A program made the position numbers and the translations under genes. DNA of 64,000 bases from Pseudomonas oryzae. GTDB lineage: Bacteria; Pseudomonadota; Gammaproteobacteria; Pseudomonadales; Pseudomonadaceae. Positions 57,168 through 64,000 of the stretch are shown piece after piece. Numbering within the stretch: the first letter of the stretch is position 1; each line of letters opens with the position of its first letter. The notes beneath the pieces are model-generated. The model saw only the letters and a program-made list of their open reading frames with translations, had not been told where the DNA came from and made no database searches. The stretch is taken from assembly GCF_900104805.1 (NCBI RefSeq), contig NZ_LT629751.1:3990501-4054500 (forward strand), in the 5' to 3' direction.

Positions 57168-58664
57168 ATGAGCCTGATCCCCCACCTGATCAACGGCGAG
57201 CGCACCGCCAGCCAGGGCCGCGCGGCCGACGTGTTCAACCCCTCCACCGGCAGCGTCAGCGGCCAGGTCGCCCTCGCCGACCGCGCCACCGTGCAGCTCG
57301 CCATCGACGCGGCCAGGGCCGCCTTCCCGGCCTGGCGCAACACCCCGCCGGCCAAGCGCGCCCAGGTGATGTTCCGCTTCAAGCAGCTGCTCGAGCAGCA
57401 CGAGGCCGAGATCGCGGCGCTGATCAGCGCCGAGCACGGCAAGACCCTCGAGGACGCCGCCGGCGAGCTCAGGCGCGGCATCGAGAACGTCGAGTTCGCC
57501 TGCGCCGCTCCGGAAATCCTCAAGGGCGAGTACAACCGCAATGTCGGCCCGAACATCGACGCCTGGAGCGACTTCCAGCCGCTGGGCGTGGTCGCCGGCA
57601 TCACCCCGTTCAACTTCCCGGCCATGGTGCCGCTGTGGATGTATCCGCTGGCCATCGTCTGCGGCAACTGCTTCATCCTCAAGCCCTCCGAGCGCGACCC
57701 GAGCTCCACCCTGTTCATTGCCGAGCTGCTGCAGCAGGCCGGCCTGCCGAGCGGCGTGCTCAACGTGGTGCACGGCGACAAGGAGGCGGTGGACGCGCTG
57801 ATCGAGGCGCCGGAAGTCAAGGCGCTGAGCTTCGTCGGCTCGACGCCGATCGCCGAGTACATCTATGCCGAAGGCAGCAAGCGCGGCAAGCGCGTGCAGG
57901 CGCTCGGCGGGGCGAAGAACCACGCGGTGCTGATGCCCGACGCCGATCTCGACAACGCGGTCAGCGCGCTGATGGGCGCCGCCTACGGTTCCTGCGGCGA
58001 GCGCTGCATGGCCATCTCGGTGGCTGTGTGCGTGGGCGACCAGGTCGCCGATGCGCTGATCGACAAGCTGGTGCCGCAGATCCAGGCGTTGAAGATCGGC
58101 GCCGGCACCAGCTGCGGCCTGGACATGGGCCCGCTGGTCACCGCCGCGGCGCGCGACAAGGTGGTCGGCTACATCGACGACGGCGTGGCCGCCGGCGCCG
58201 AGCTGGTGGTGGACGGCCGCGGCTACCGGGTGGCCGGGAACGAGGACGGCTACTTCGTCGGCGGCACCCTGTTCGACCGGGTGACCCCGGACATGCGCAT
58301 CTACCAGGAAGAGATCTTCGGCCCGGTGCTGTGCGTGGTGCGGGTGAACAGCCTGGAACAAGCCATGCAGCTGATCAACGACCACGAGTACGGCAACGGC
58401 ACCTGCATCTTCACCCGCGACGGCGAGGCGGCGCGGCTGTTCTGCGACGAGATCGAGGTGGGCATGGTCGGCGTCAACGTGCCGCTGCCGGTACCGGCGG
58501 CCTACCACAGCTTCGGCGGCTGGAAGCGCTCGCTGTTCGGCGACCTGCACGCCTACGGCCCGGACGGCGTGCGCTTCTACACCCGGCGCAAGGCCATCAC
58601 CCAGCGCTGGCCGCAACGCGCCAGCCACGAGGCGGCGCAGTTCGCCTTCCCGAGCAACGGCTGA
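57168..58664 (+). CDS. mmsA: CoA-acylating (methyl)malonate-semialdehyde dehydrogenase
   Basis: A 498-residue aldehyde dehydrogenase of the MmsA/IolA/BauC type, yielding acetyl- or propionyl-CoA with loss of CO2. [40 protein letters not shown] and the catalytic cysteine in [12 protein letters not shown] are diagnostic. Downstream of bauA it oxidises malonate semialdehyde. Could equally serve valine catabolism, but no mmsB is adjacent. Confidence 0.92.
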   Translation: MSLIPHLINGERTASQGRAADVFNPSTGSVSGQVALADRATVQLAIDAARAAFPAWRNTPPAKRAQVMFRFKQLLEQHEAEIAALISAEHGKTLEDAAGELRRGIENVEFACAAPEILKGEYNRNVGPNIDAWSDFQPLGVVAGITPFNFPAMVPLWMYPLAIVCGNCFILKPSERDPSSTLFIAELLQQAGLPSGVLNVVHGDKEAVDALIEAPEVKALSFVGSTPIAEYIYAEGSKRGKRVQALGGAKNHAVLMPDADLDNAVSALMGAAYGSCGERCMAISVAVCVGDQVADALIDKLVPQIQALKIGAGTSCGLDMGPLVTAAARDKVVGYIDDGVAAGAELVVDGRGYRVAGNEDGYFVGGTLFDRVTPDMRIYQEEIFGPVLCVVRVNSLEQAMQLINDHEYGNGTCIFTRDGEAARLFCDEIEVGMVGVNVPLPVPAAYHSFGGWKRSLFGDLHAYGPDGVRFYTRRKAITQRWPQRASHEAAQFAFPSNG

Positions 58665-58696
58665 TGGCCGCAGGGCCAGCAGCCTGAGCCGCCCGC

Positions 58697-58727
58697 AACG
58701 CCGCTTTCCTTCGGGGGGCGGCGTTTT
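58697..58727 (+). terminator. Terminator after mmsA
   Basis: AACGCCGC pairs with GCGGCGTT followed by TT, 33 bases after the mmsA stop; a pyrimidine-rich loop with a G-run lies between. Confidence 0.75.
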
Positions 58728-58762
58728 GCTGCGTGCGGCTCCCTTTCAGATCCGGCAACAAA

Positions 58763-58797
58763 AACGCCCCGGACCCAGTTGGCGGGTCCGGGGCGTT
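58763..58797 (-). terminator. Terminator after the cupin gene
   Basis: A 14-bp perfect stem (AACGCCCCGGACCC) with a seven-base loop. On the minus strand a T5 run follows, so it ends the cupin transcript; it may also back up the mmsA terminator. Confidence 0.9.
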
Positions 58798-58816
58798 GTG
58801 CAGGCTGGCGTGCGGG

Positions 58817-59179
58817 TCAGGCTTTCGCCTCGAAGATCACGTACACCTTGCGGCACGGCTCCAGCACTTCCCAGGTGCCGGAGAAGCCGGCCGGGATGAC
58901 GAAGCGGTCGCCGGCGCGCAGGGTCTTGGCGTTGCCGTCCCGGTCGCGTAGCACCGACACGCCCTGGAGGATCTCGCAGTATTCGTGCTCGGTGTAGTTG
59001 ACCTGCCACTGGCCGACCGCGCCCTCCCAGACGCCGGCATTGAACTGGCCGCAGGGGCTGGCGTAGTGGTTGCGCACGCTCTGCTCGGGGTCGCCGGCGA
59101 GCACCTTGTCCGCCGCCGGGCGGTAGTGCTCGGTGGCGGTGCTGGCCTGGGCGAAGTCGACGATCTCGCGGATGGACAT
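58817..59179 (-). CDS. Cupin-domain protein
   Basis: A 120-residue single-domain cupin of the DUF861/cupin_3 type: NYTEHEYCEILQGVSVLRDR is cupin motif 1, and LRAGDRFVIPAGFSGTWEVL is motif 2. Metal ligands His and Glu are only partly kept. Such proteins accompany amine and ureide catabolic genes; the bau locus of P. aeruginosa includes a small protein of uncertain role (BauB) that may be the counterpart, from memory. It lies between mmsA and the PuuB-like gene. Confidence 0.82.
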   Translation of the reverse strand: MSIREIVDFAQASTATEHYRPAADKVLAGDPEQSVRNHYASPCGQFNAGVWEGAVGQWQVNYTEHEYCEILQGVSVLRDRDGNAKTLRAGDRFVIPAGFSGTWEVLEPCRKVYVIFEAKA

Positions 59180-59270
59180 GGGGGCTCTCCCGGTTGTTTG
59201 GCCGAACGGGATGGGGGTCGGTCTGTTGGTTATAGCCTGCCGGCGCACCGCGCCGGCAGGGCAGCAGGCG

Positions 59271-60581
59271 TCAGCGCAGCTTCTCCAGCAGCTGGTAGTA
59301 CCACATGCCGGCCATCAGCAGCGGGTTGCCGAGGGCGTCGCCGAACGGCACGCGGATGTGCTTGCAGCTGGCGAAGGTGTCGAACTTGCCGAGGTCGCCG
59401 CTGATCGCTTCGGCCAGGATCTCGCCCATCACGTGGCTGGTGGCCACGCCGTGGCCGGAGTAGCCCTGGCAGTACCAGACGTTGTCCGACAGTTTGCCGA
59501 GCTGCGGGATGCGGTTGATCACGATGCCCATCGCGCAGCTCCACTGGTAGTCGATGCGCACGCCCCTGAGCGCGGGGAAGGTGCGCTCGATGCACGGGCG
59601 CAGCTCGCCGGCGATGTCGCGCGAGTCGCGCCCCGAGTAGTTGGCGCCGCCGCCGAACAGCAGGCGGCCGTCGGCGGTCAGCCGGTAGTAGTCGAGGACG
59701 AAGCGGCAGTCGTAGACCGCCAGATCCTGCGGGTTGATCTGCCGGGCCAGCGCGCCGAGCGGCTCGGTGGCGACGATGCCGCCCATCGCCGGGAAGATCA
59801 TGCCCTTGAGCCGCTGCCGCTCGAGCTTGTGGTAGACGTCGCCGGCCAGCAGCACCTGGCGGGCGCGGATGCGCCCCTCGGCGGTGACCACCACGGGCTG
59901 CGCGCCGTGGACGATGTCCAGCACCGGCGAGTGCTCGAAGATCAGCGCGCCGAGGCTCTGCGCCGCGCGGGCCTCGCCGATGCACAGGTTGAGCGGGTGC
60001 AGGTGCAGGTTGCGGGTGTTCTTCAGTGCGCCCAGGTAGAGGTCGCTGGCCAGGTGCTCGCGCACCCCGGCGGCGTCGAGCAGGCTGACCTCGTCGGCCA
60101 TGCCGCGGCGCTGGGCTTCCTCCCAGGAAGCGCGCAGTTCGGCGAGGTGCGCCGGGGTCATCGCCGCGTGCAGGTGGCCGCGCTTGAGGTCGCAGGCGAT
60201 GGCGTACGTGTCCACCCGCGCCTCGATGATCTGCTGGCCGCGCCAGCGCAGCCACCAGATGAAGTCGTCCACCTCGGCGCCGAGGCGGGCGCGCATCTGC
60301 TTGCGCATGGCGCCCTCGCCGGACAGGCTGCCGGTGACCTGGCCGCCGTTGCGGCCGCTGGCGCCCCAGCCGATCTTGTGGGTCTCGACGATGGCGACCC
60401 TGAGGCCGCGCTCGGCCAGCTCCACGGCGCTGGCCACGCCGGTGAAGCCGCCGCCGATGATGGCGACGTCGACGCTGACCTCGCCCTGCAGGCGGGGGCA
60501 GTCGGTTTCCTGGTGGATGGTCGCGCTGTAGTAGGACGGCGCGCGCTCGGCGGCGGCGCGCATGGGCATTGCGATGGTCAT
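59271..60581 (-). CDS. puuB: Gamma-glutamylputrescine oxidase-like FAD oxidoreductase (PuuB-like)
   Basis: A 436-residue DAO-family flavoenzyme. The FAD-binding motif is VAIIGGGFTGVASAVELAER near residue 40, followed by HKIGWGASGRNGGQVTGSLS, characteristic of PuuB. QWSCAMGIVINRIPQLGKLS and YCQGYSGHGVATSHVMGEIL close the substrate domain. It oxidises gamma-glutamylated amines to aldehydes. Located downstream of the gamma-glutamylamine synthetase gene on the same strand. Confidence 0.9.
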   Translation of the reverse strand: MTIAMPMRAAAERAPSYYSATIHQETDCPRLQGEVSVDVAIIGGGFTGVASAVELAERGLRVAIVETHKIGWGASGRNGGQVTGSLSGEGAMRKQMRARLGAEVDDFIWWLRWRGQQIIEARVDTYAIACDLKRGHLHAAMTPAHLAELRASWEEAQRRGMADEVSLLDAAGVREHLASDLYLGALKNTRNLHLHPLNLCIGEARAAQSLGALIFEHSPVLDIVHGAQPVVVTAEGRIRARQVLLAGDVYHKLERQRLKGMIFPAMGGIVATEPLGALARQINPQDLAVYDCRFVLDYYRLTADGRLLFGGGANYSGRDSRDIAGELRPCIERTFPALRGVRIDYQWSCAMGIVINRIPQLGKLSDNVWYCQGYSGHGVATSHVMGEILAEAISGDLGKFDTFASCKHIRVPFGDALGNPLLMAGMWYYQLLEKLR

Positions 60582-60656
60582 GGCGTTTCCTCGAATTGCG
60601 GGAACAGGCGCGCCGCGTCCGGCGGCGCGCGCTGGATGGCAAGGCCGGGCGGCGGT

Positions 60657-62021
60657 TCAGACCTGGTTCAGGTACCAGCGCCAGTCCTGCTCGCCGACCT
60701 CGCTCATGAACTGGCGGTATTCGGCGCGCTTGACCGCCAGGTAGACGCGCAGGAACTCGGCGCCGAAGGCGTCGCGCGCCCAGTCGGAGCGCTCCAGGGC
60801 GTCGATTGCGGCGAGCCAGTCGGTGGGCAGCAGGCCGCTGGCCTGGGCGTAGCCGTTGCCTTGCACCGGATCGCCCGGATCGAGCTGATCGCGCACGCCG
60901 CGGTGCACGCCGGCGAGGATCGCCGCGGCGGCCAGGTAGGGGTTGGCGTCGGCGCCGCAGATGCGGTGCTCGACGTGCCGCGTGCAGGCCGGGCCGCCCG
61001 GCACGCGCAGGCTGACGGTGCGGTTGTCGACGCCCCAGTTCAGCGCCAGCGGCGCGTAGCTGTGGGCCTGGAAGCGCCGGTAGGAGTTGGCGTTGGGGCA
61101 GAACAGCAGCAGCGAGTCGAGCAGGCTGGCGAGCATGCCGCCGACCGCCTGGCGCAACAGCGGGGTGCCGGCAGCGTCCTCCGCGGCGAACAGGTTGTTG
61201 CCGGCGGCGTCGGCCAGGCTGACGTGCATGTGCAGGCCGGTGCCGGCGATTGCGGCGAACGGCTTGGCCATGAAGCAGGCGCGCATGCCGTGGGCATGGG
61301 CGACGCCCTTGACCAGGCGCTTGTAGCGCACCGCCTGGTCCATGGCCTGCAGTGCCGGGCCGTGCTCCAGGGTGATCTCCACCTGGCCGGGGGCGTACTC
61401 GGAGATCGCCGTGCGCGCCGGGATGCCCTGCGCCTTGCAGGCGGCGTAGAGGTCGGCGAGGAACGGCTCGATCTGCTCCAGCTCGCGCAGGCCGTAGACC
61501 TGGGTCTGGGTCGGCCGGCCGCCGTCGGCGTCCAGCGCTGGTTGCGGCCGGCCGTGGGCGTCGGGGCGCTCGTCGAGCAGGTAGAACTCCAGCTCGCAGG
61601 CCATCACCGGGTGCAGGCCCTCGGCGGCCAGCTGGTCGATCATGCGGATCAGCAGGTGGCGCGGGTCGGCGACGCTGGCCGGCAGGCCCTCCAGCGGGTG
61701 CATGCTGACCTGCAGCGCGCCGGTCGGCACCTTGCGCCAGGGCAGGCGCACCAGGCTGCCGGGCAGCGGGTAGGCGCGGCAGTCGATGTCGCCGACGTCC
61801 CACACCAGGCCGCTGTCTTCCACGTCCTCGCCGGCCAGGCTGAGGCCGAGGATGGTGCTGGGCAGCGGGCGGCCGCTGCGGTACACGGCGAGCAGTTCCT
61901 CGCGGTGCAGCAGTTTGCCGCGCGGCACGCCGTTGGCGTCGAGGATGAACAGTTCGAAGAGGTCGATGTCGGGGTTCTGGGCCAGGAAATCCTGGGCTTC
62001 CTGCTCATGGGCGAAATGCAT
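60657..62021 (-). CDS. puuA: Gamma-glutamylpolyamine synthetase (glutamine-synthetase family, PuuA-like)
   Basis: A 454-residue GS-family enzyme that glutamylates putrescine or other polyamines with ATP. Conserved blocks: MACELEFYLLDERPDAHGRP, GQVEITLEHGPALQAMDQAV, GTGLHMHVSLADAAGNNLFA, and NSYRRFQAHSYAPLALNWGV with RHVEHRICGADANPYL. The N-terminal beta-grasp is of the PuuA type (DIDLFELFILDANGVPRGKL). ATG 62021 is preceded by GAGAGCG. It forms a two-gene unit with puuB. Confidence 0.92.
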   Translation of the reverse strand: MHFAHEQEAQDFLAQNPDIDLFELFILDANGVPRGKLLHREELLAVYRSGRPLPSTILGLSLAGEDVEDSGLVWDVGDIDCRAYPLPGSLVRLPWRKVPTGALQVSMHPLEGLPASVADPRHLLIRMIDQLAAEGLHPVMACELEFYLLDERPDAHGRPQPALDADGGRPTQTQVYGLRELEQIEPFLADLYAACKAQGIPARTAISEYAPGQVEITLEHGPALQAMDQAVRYKRLVKGVAHAHGMRACFMAKPFAAIAGTGLHMHVSLADAAGNNLFAAEDAAGTPLLRQAVGGMLASLLDSLLLFCPNANSYRRFQAHSYAPLALNWGVDNRTVSLRVPGGPACTRHVEHRICGADANPYLAAAAILAGVHRGVRDQLDPGDPVQGNGYAQASGLLPTDWLAAIDALERSDWARDAFGAEFLRVYLAVKRAEYRQFMSEVGEQDWRWYLNQV

Positions 62022-62104
62022 GGTCGCTCTCGTCTGCGCCGGGGCGCACGGGCTCCTCCCGCCGGGTGGGGGGAAGCGTTCATCGGTTGCCGCACGGGGC
62101 GGCG

Positions 62105-62287
62105 TCAGTGGGTGGCGATGAAACGGCGACGAGACGCGGGAGGCCGGGCGTGGCGGCAGTGAAACAGCGCCCAGAAGGCGAGGATGGCGTTGAGGAAGGG
62201 GTTGAGCCACGCCGCCACGAACACGGCCCGGCGCCGCAGGGTGGCGGCGAGACGGAGCGGGCTGAGGTTTAGCGTGGTCAGGGACAT
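62105..62287 (-). CDS. Possible small basic membrane protein
   Basis: A 60-codon frame encoding MSLTTLNLSPLRLAATLRRR, then a hydrophobic stretch VFVAAWLNPFLNAILAFWAL and an Arg-rich tail. It sits upstream of puuA on the same strand. I do not recognise it, and the ribosome site is poor. It may be only a leader region. Confidence 0.35.
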   Translation of the reverse strand: MSLTTLNLSPLRLAATLRRRAVFVAAWLNPFLNAILAFWALFHCRHARPPASRRRFIATH

Positions 62288-62545
62288 GAGCTGGCTGAAG
62301 GACCGGGATGCATTGAATCTAGGTGGGTTCGGGCTTGCCCGCAATAGCGCATGTGCATTTTGTTGCACAGCCTGCCCGGGTTTCCGCCACGCCTGCCTCT
62401 CCGGCTTGCGAGCGGAGCCCGCCCGGCGGCGTGGCCACAGGTTATGCTCCCCGTGCTGCCGGCCGGCTCTTGTGCCAGGTACCGGAAAGCCCCGGGCGAC
62501 TCTGGGGCGCGTCCGGCAGGGACAGTCCCCTTTTCAGGAGAAAGC
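62288..62545. other. Gene-free region upstream of the CigR-like gene
   Basis: No coding frame or strong hairpin was seen apart from the CAGGAG ribosome site of the next gene. The puuA and CigR-like promoters, transcribed in opposite directions, should both lie within 62022-62545. Confidence 0.4.
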
Positions 62546-63055
62546 ATGGATATCTTCAAGTCGCGTTCCGCGGTCGTGCTGCTCACCGGCCTGGTGCTGG
62601 CGGCCGGCTCGCCGGCCCTGCTGGCCGAGCCCAGGGGCAAGGACGAGCACCCGCAGCAGATGCACTCGCCGCAACAGGGCAAGGGCAACCAGGGGCAGAA
62701 AGGCGCCGCGCCCCAGGGGCACCAGCCGCAGAACGGCAAGCCGGCCAGCGGCGGGCCGTCCCGCCATGACGGCCATGGCGATTTCCGGGTCGACAGCGAG
62801 CGCATCCGTGTGACCATCGGCGACAACCGCGCGTACTGGAATCCGGGCAAGCCGTTGCCGCCGGGCATCCGCAACAACCTGCAGCGCGGCAAGCCGCTGC
62901 CGCCGGGGATCGCCAGGCAGCAGCTGGACCGTCGCCTAGTCAGCCGTCTGCCCTACCACGAGGGGCACGAGTGGGTGCGGGTGGGGACCGACCTGGTGCA
63001 GGTGTCGATTTCCACCGGGCTGATCAACGCGGTGCTGAACGACATGTTCAACTGA
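62546..63055 (+). CDS. CigR/RcnB-family exported protein
   Basis: A 169-residue protein with a Sec signal (VVLLTGLVLAAGSPALLAEP), a low-complexity Gln/Gly/His-rich stretch (residues 30-75), and the family core: two copies of GKPLPPGI (GKPLPPGIRNNLQRGKPLPP) and a C-terminal WVRVGTDLVQVSISTGLINA. RcnB-type members bind nickel/cobalt in the periplasm; CigR is an anti-virulence protein in Salmonella. Role here unknown. CAGGAG precedes the ATG. Confidence 0.82.
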   Translation: MDIFKSRSAVVLLTGLVLAAGSPALLAEPRGKDEHPQQMHSPQQGKGNQGQKGAAPQGHQPQNGKPASGGPSRHDGHGDFRVDSERIRVTIGDNRAYWNPGKPLPPGIRNNLQRGKPLPPGIARQQLDRRLVSRLPYHEGHEWVRVGTDLVQVSISTGLINAVLNDMFN

Positions 63056-63064
63056 CGCGCACAG

Positions 63065-63091
63065 GCCGGGGTCTGCGTGCCCCGGCTTTTT
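63065..63091 (+). terminator. Terminator after the CigR-like gene
   Basis: GCCGGGG / CCCCGGC stem, eight-base loop and a T5 run, ten bases after the stop codon. Confidence 0.9.
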
Positions 63092-63154
63092 GCTGCCGGT
63101 CGCGGTGCCGGTGGCTACCCTTGCATGACAGGAGTCAGGCGAAGGAGGCGGGGG

Positions 63155-63511
63155 ATGAAGGGACAGCCGTTCATCAGGCGCGTGGGTTTTGCCCTGCACG
63201 GGCTGCGCCTGGCGGTGCAGCGCGAAGGCAGCCTGCGCACCCATCTGCTGGCCACCACGGCGGTGCTGGTTCTGCTGCTGGCGACGCGGCCGGCGCCGCT
63301 GTGGTGGGCGCTGCTGGCGCTGGCGGTCGGGCTGGTGCTGGTGGCCGAGCTGGTCAACAGCGCGCTGGAGGCGCTGATCGACCACCTGCATCCCGAGCGT
63401 CATCCGGAGATCGGCGCGGCCAAGGACATCGCCGCCGGCGCGGCGCTGGTGGCCAGCGGCATCGCCGTGGTGGTGGGAGTGGCCTTCGGGCTGGACTGGC
63501 TGGCGGGCTGA
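63155..63511 (+). CDS. dgkA: Diacylglycerol kinase
   Basis: A 118-residue integral membrane kinase with three membrane helices. VAELVNSALEALIDHL and EIGAAKDIAAGAALVA are the catalytic and ATP-binding signatures. It phosphorylates diacylglycerol (or undecaprenol in some members) in the inner membrane, recycling lipid from envelope synthesis. GAAGGAGG precedes the ATG at 63155. Confidence 0.9.
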   Translation: MKGQPFIRRVGFALHGLRLAVQREGSLRTHLLATTAVLVLLLATRPAPLWWALLALAVGLVLVAELVNSALEALIDHLHPERHPEIGAAKDIAAGAALVASGIAVVVGVAFGLDWLAG

Positions 63512-63574
63512 GGCGCGCGTGCAGAGACGCCTGAATTCAGAAAGCCGAACAAGGTGTCGGGCTGGCGGCGCGGA

Positions 63575-63601
63575 CAAAAAGACGCCGGCTTGTGGCCGGC
63601 G
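63575..63601 (-). terminator. Terminator of the paaZ-like gene
   Basis: On the minus strand CGCCGGC-CACAA-GCCGGCG is followed by TCTTTTT, about 175 bases past the stop codon. The rest of the 63512-63774 gap shows no gene. Confidence 0.75.
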
Positions 63602-63774
63602 CGGAGAGACAGATCTGGAGTCCAACCGAAACGCTGCCGGGAGGCAGCGCGAGGGGCTTGGGGCGGGCCGAGGAACGGGCCCCGCTTGTGGCGGAACGCC
63701 GGCCCTGGGCCGCGCCGCAAACCGTCCTGGGGTGACGCCGCGCCGGTGGGGCGCGGCGAAGTCTTGCGAAGGGC

Positions 63775-64000
63775 TCAGCCGCGCTTGGCCACCAGGGTCA
63801 GGATGTCGTAGCTGGCCACCAACTCGCCGTTCTGGTTGGTGACTTCCACGTCCCAGGCCACCACGCCCTGCGGGGTGCCGAGGCTGGACTGCTTGCCCTG
63901 GTCGATCTTGCGCTTGCAGGTCAGGCGCGCCTGGATGGTGTCGCCGATGCCCACCGGGCTGACGAAGCGCAGGGTGTCGAGGCCGTAGTTGGCCAGCACC
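63775..64000 (-). CDS. 3' end of a paaZ-like (MaoC hydratase domain) gene
   Basis: The last 74 or so codons of a gene that continues past the right edge. [30 protein letters not shown] and [20 protein letters not shown] are the end of a MaoC-like hot-dog hydratase, and the wording matches the C-terminus of PaaZ, the bifunctional ring-opening enzyme of phenylacetate catabolism. Whether the aldehyde dehydrogenase half is present cannot be seen. Confidence 0.78.
   Translation of the reverse strand, partial: VLANYGLDTLRFVSPVGIGDTIQARLTCKRKIDQGKQSSLGTPQGVVAWDVEVTNQNGELVASYDILTLVAKRG

Noticed and set aside
55626-58628. A minus-strand open frame of 1000 codons
   Set aside because: Antisense of bauA and mmsA, whose sense frames match well-known enzymes.
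59133-62162. A plus-strand open frame of about 1000 codons
   Set aside because: It is the antisense of puuB and puuA in GC-rich codons; composition (Val/Ala/Gly/Gln/His) is typical of a shadow frame and no domain is visible.

Overview
The window is a GC-rich stretch of chromosome from a Pseudomonas-type gammaproteobacterium. The evidence is gene content and order: a pilA / pilBCD-coaE-yacG locus with a sigma-54 promoter on pilA, a Zur-regulated znuA / zur-znuCB locus next to metNIQ, a ferritin of the P. aeruginosa FtnA type, bauA-mmsA with gamma-glutamylpolyamine genes, and many short REP-like palindromes. Nothing points to a plasmid or an intact prophage. I see no rRNA, tRNA or CRISPR array. 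No species is assigned.

Layout. 1-7.6 kb holds housekeeping and metabolic genes: thrB, a hemerythrin protein, ftnA, an MFS exporter, a GcvH-like lipoyl protein paired with a DsrE-family protein, two DUF4136 lipoproteins, cmoM, a MazG-like hydrolase and yacG. 7.6-13.7 kb is coaE and the type IV pilus genes pilD, pilC, pilB (minus) and pilA (plus), followed by a TfpX/TfpZ pilin accessory gene. 13.8-26.3 kb carries a PsiE-like protein, yaaA, a cation diffusion facilitator with a (His-Asp)9 tract, a PIN-PhoH ATPase, a penicillin-acylase-family hydrolase, a GGDEF/EAL sensor, wrbA and an SpmA-SpmB fusion. 26.5-30.6 kb is an AraC regulator followed by a TRAP-type binding protein, a class II aldolase and a ketopantoate-reductase-like enzyme. 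30.8-37 kb is methionine and zinc transport. 37.2-40.4 kb has an isoprenylcysteine-methyltransferase-like protein, a thioredoxin-like protein, a lipase-like hydrolase and a second orphan TRAP binding protein.

40.5-50.4 kb is the most interesting region. Reading on the minus strand it runs archease, then (after a plus-strand retropepsin-like gene) a second-type GroEL without GroES, an acetyl-CoA-synthetase-like ligase, pyruvate-dehydrogenase-type E1 alpha and E1 beta, a REP-rich gap, a lipoyl E2, an acyl carrier protein and RtcB RNA ligase. RtcB and archease are known partners in RNA repair and bracket a chaperonin plus an E3-less 2-oxoacid dehydrogenase. This looks like a coordinated stress or low-energy module. 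I know of no standard description of it.

50.6-52 kb is a small accessory patch: an AT-richer GIY-YIG protein and a RelE/Phd toxin-antitoxin pair. After it come a SulP transporter and a delta-60-repeat protein. 55.8-62 kb is amine and beta-alanine catabolism: BauA-type transaminase, MmsA-type dehydrogenase, a cupin, a PuuB-like oxidase and a PuuA-like gamma-glutamylamine synthetase. The window closes with a CigR/RcnB-like protein, a diacylglycerol kinase and the 3' end of a paaZ-like gene running off the right edge.
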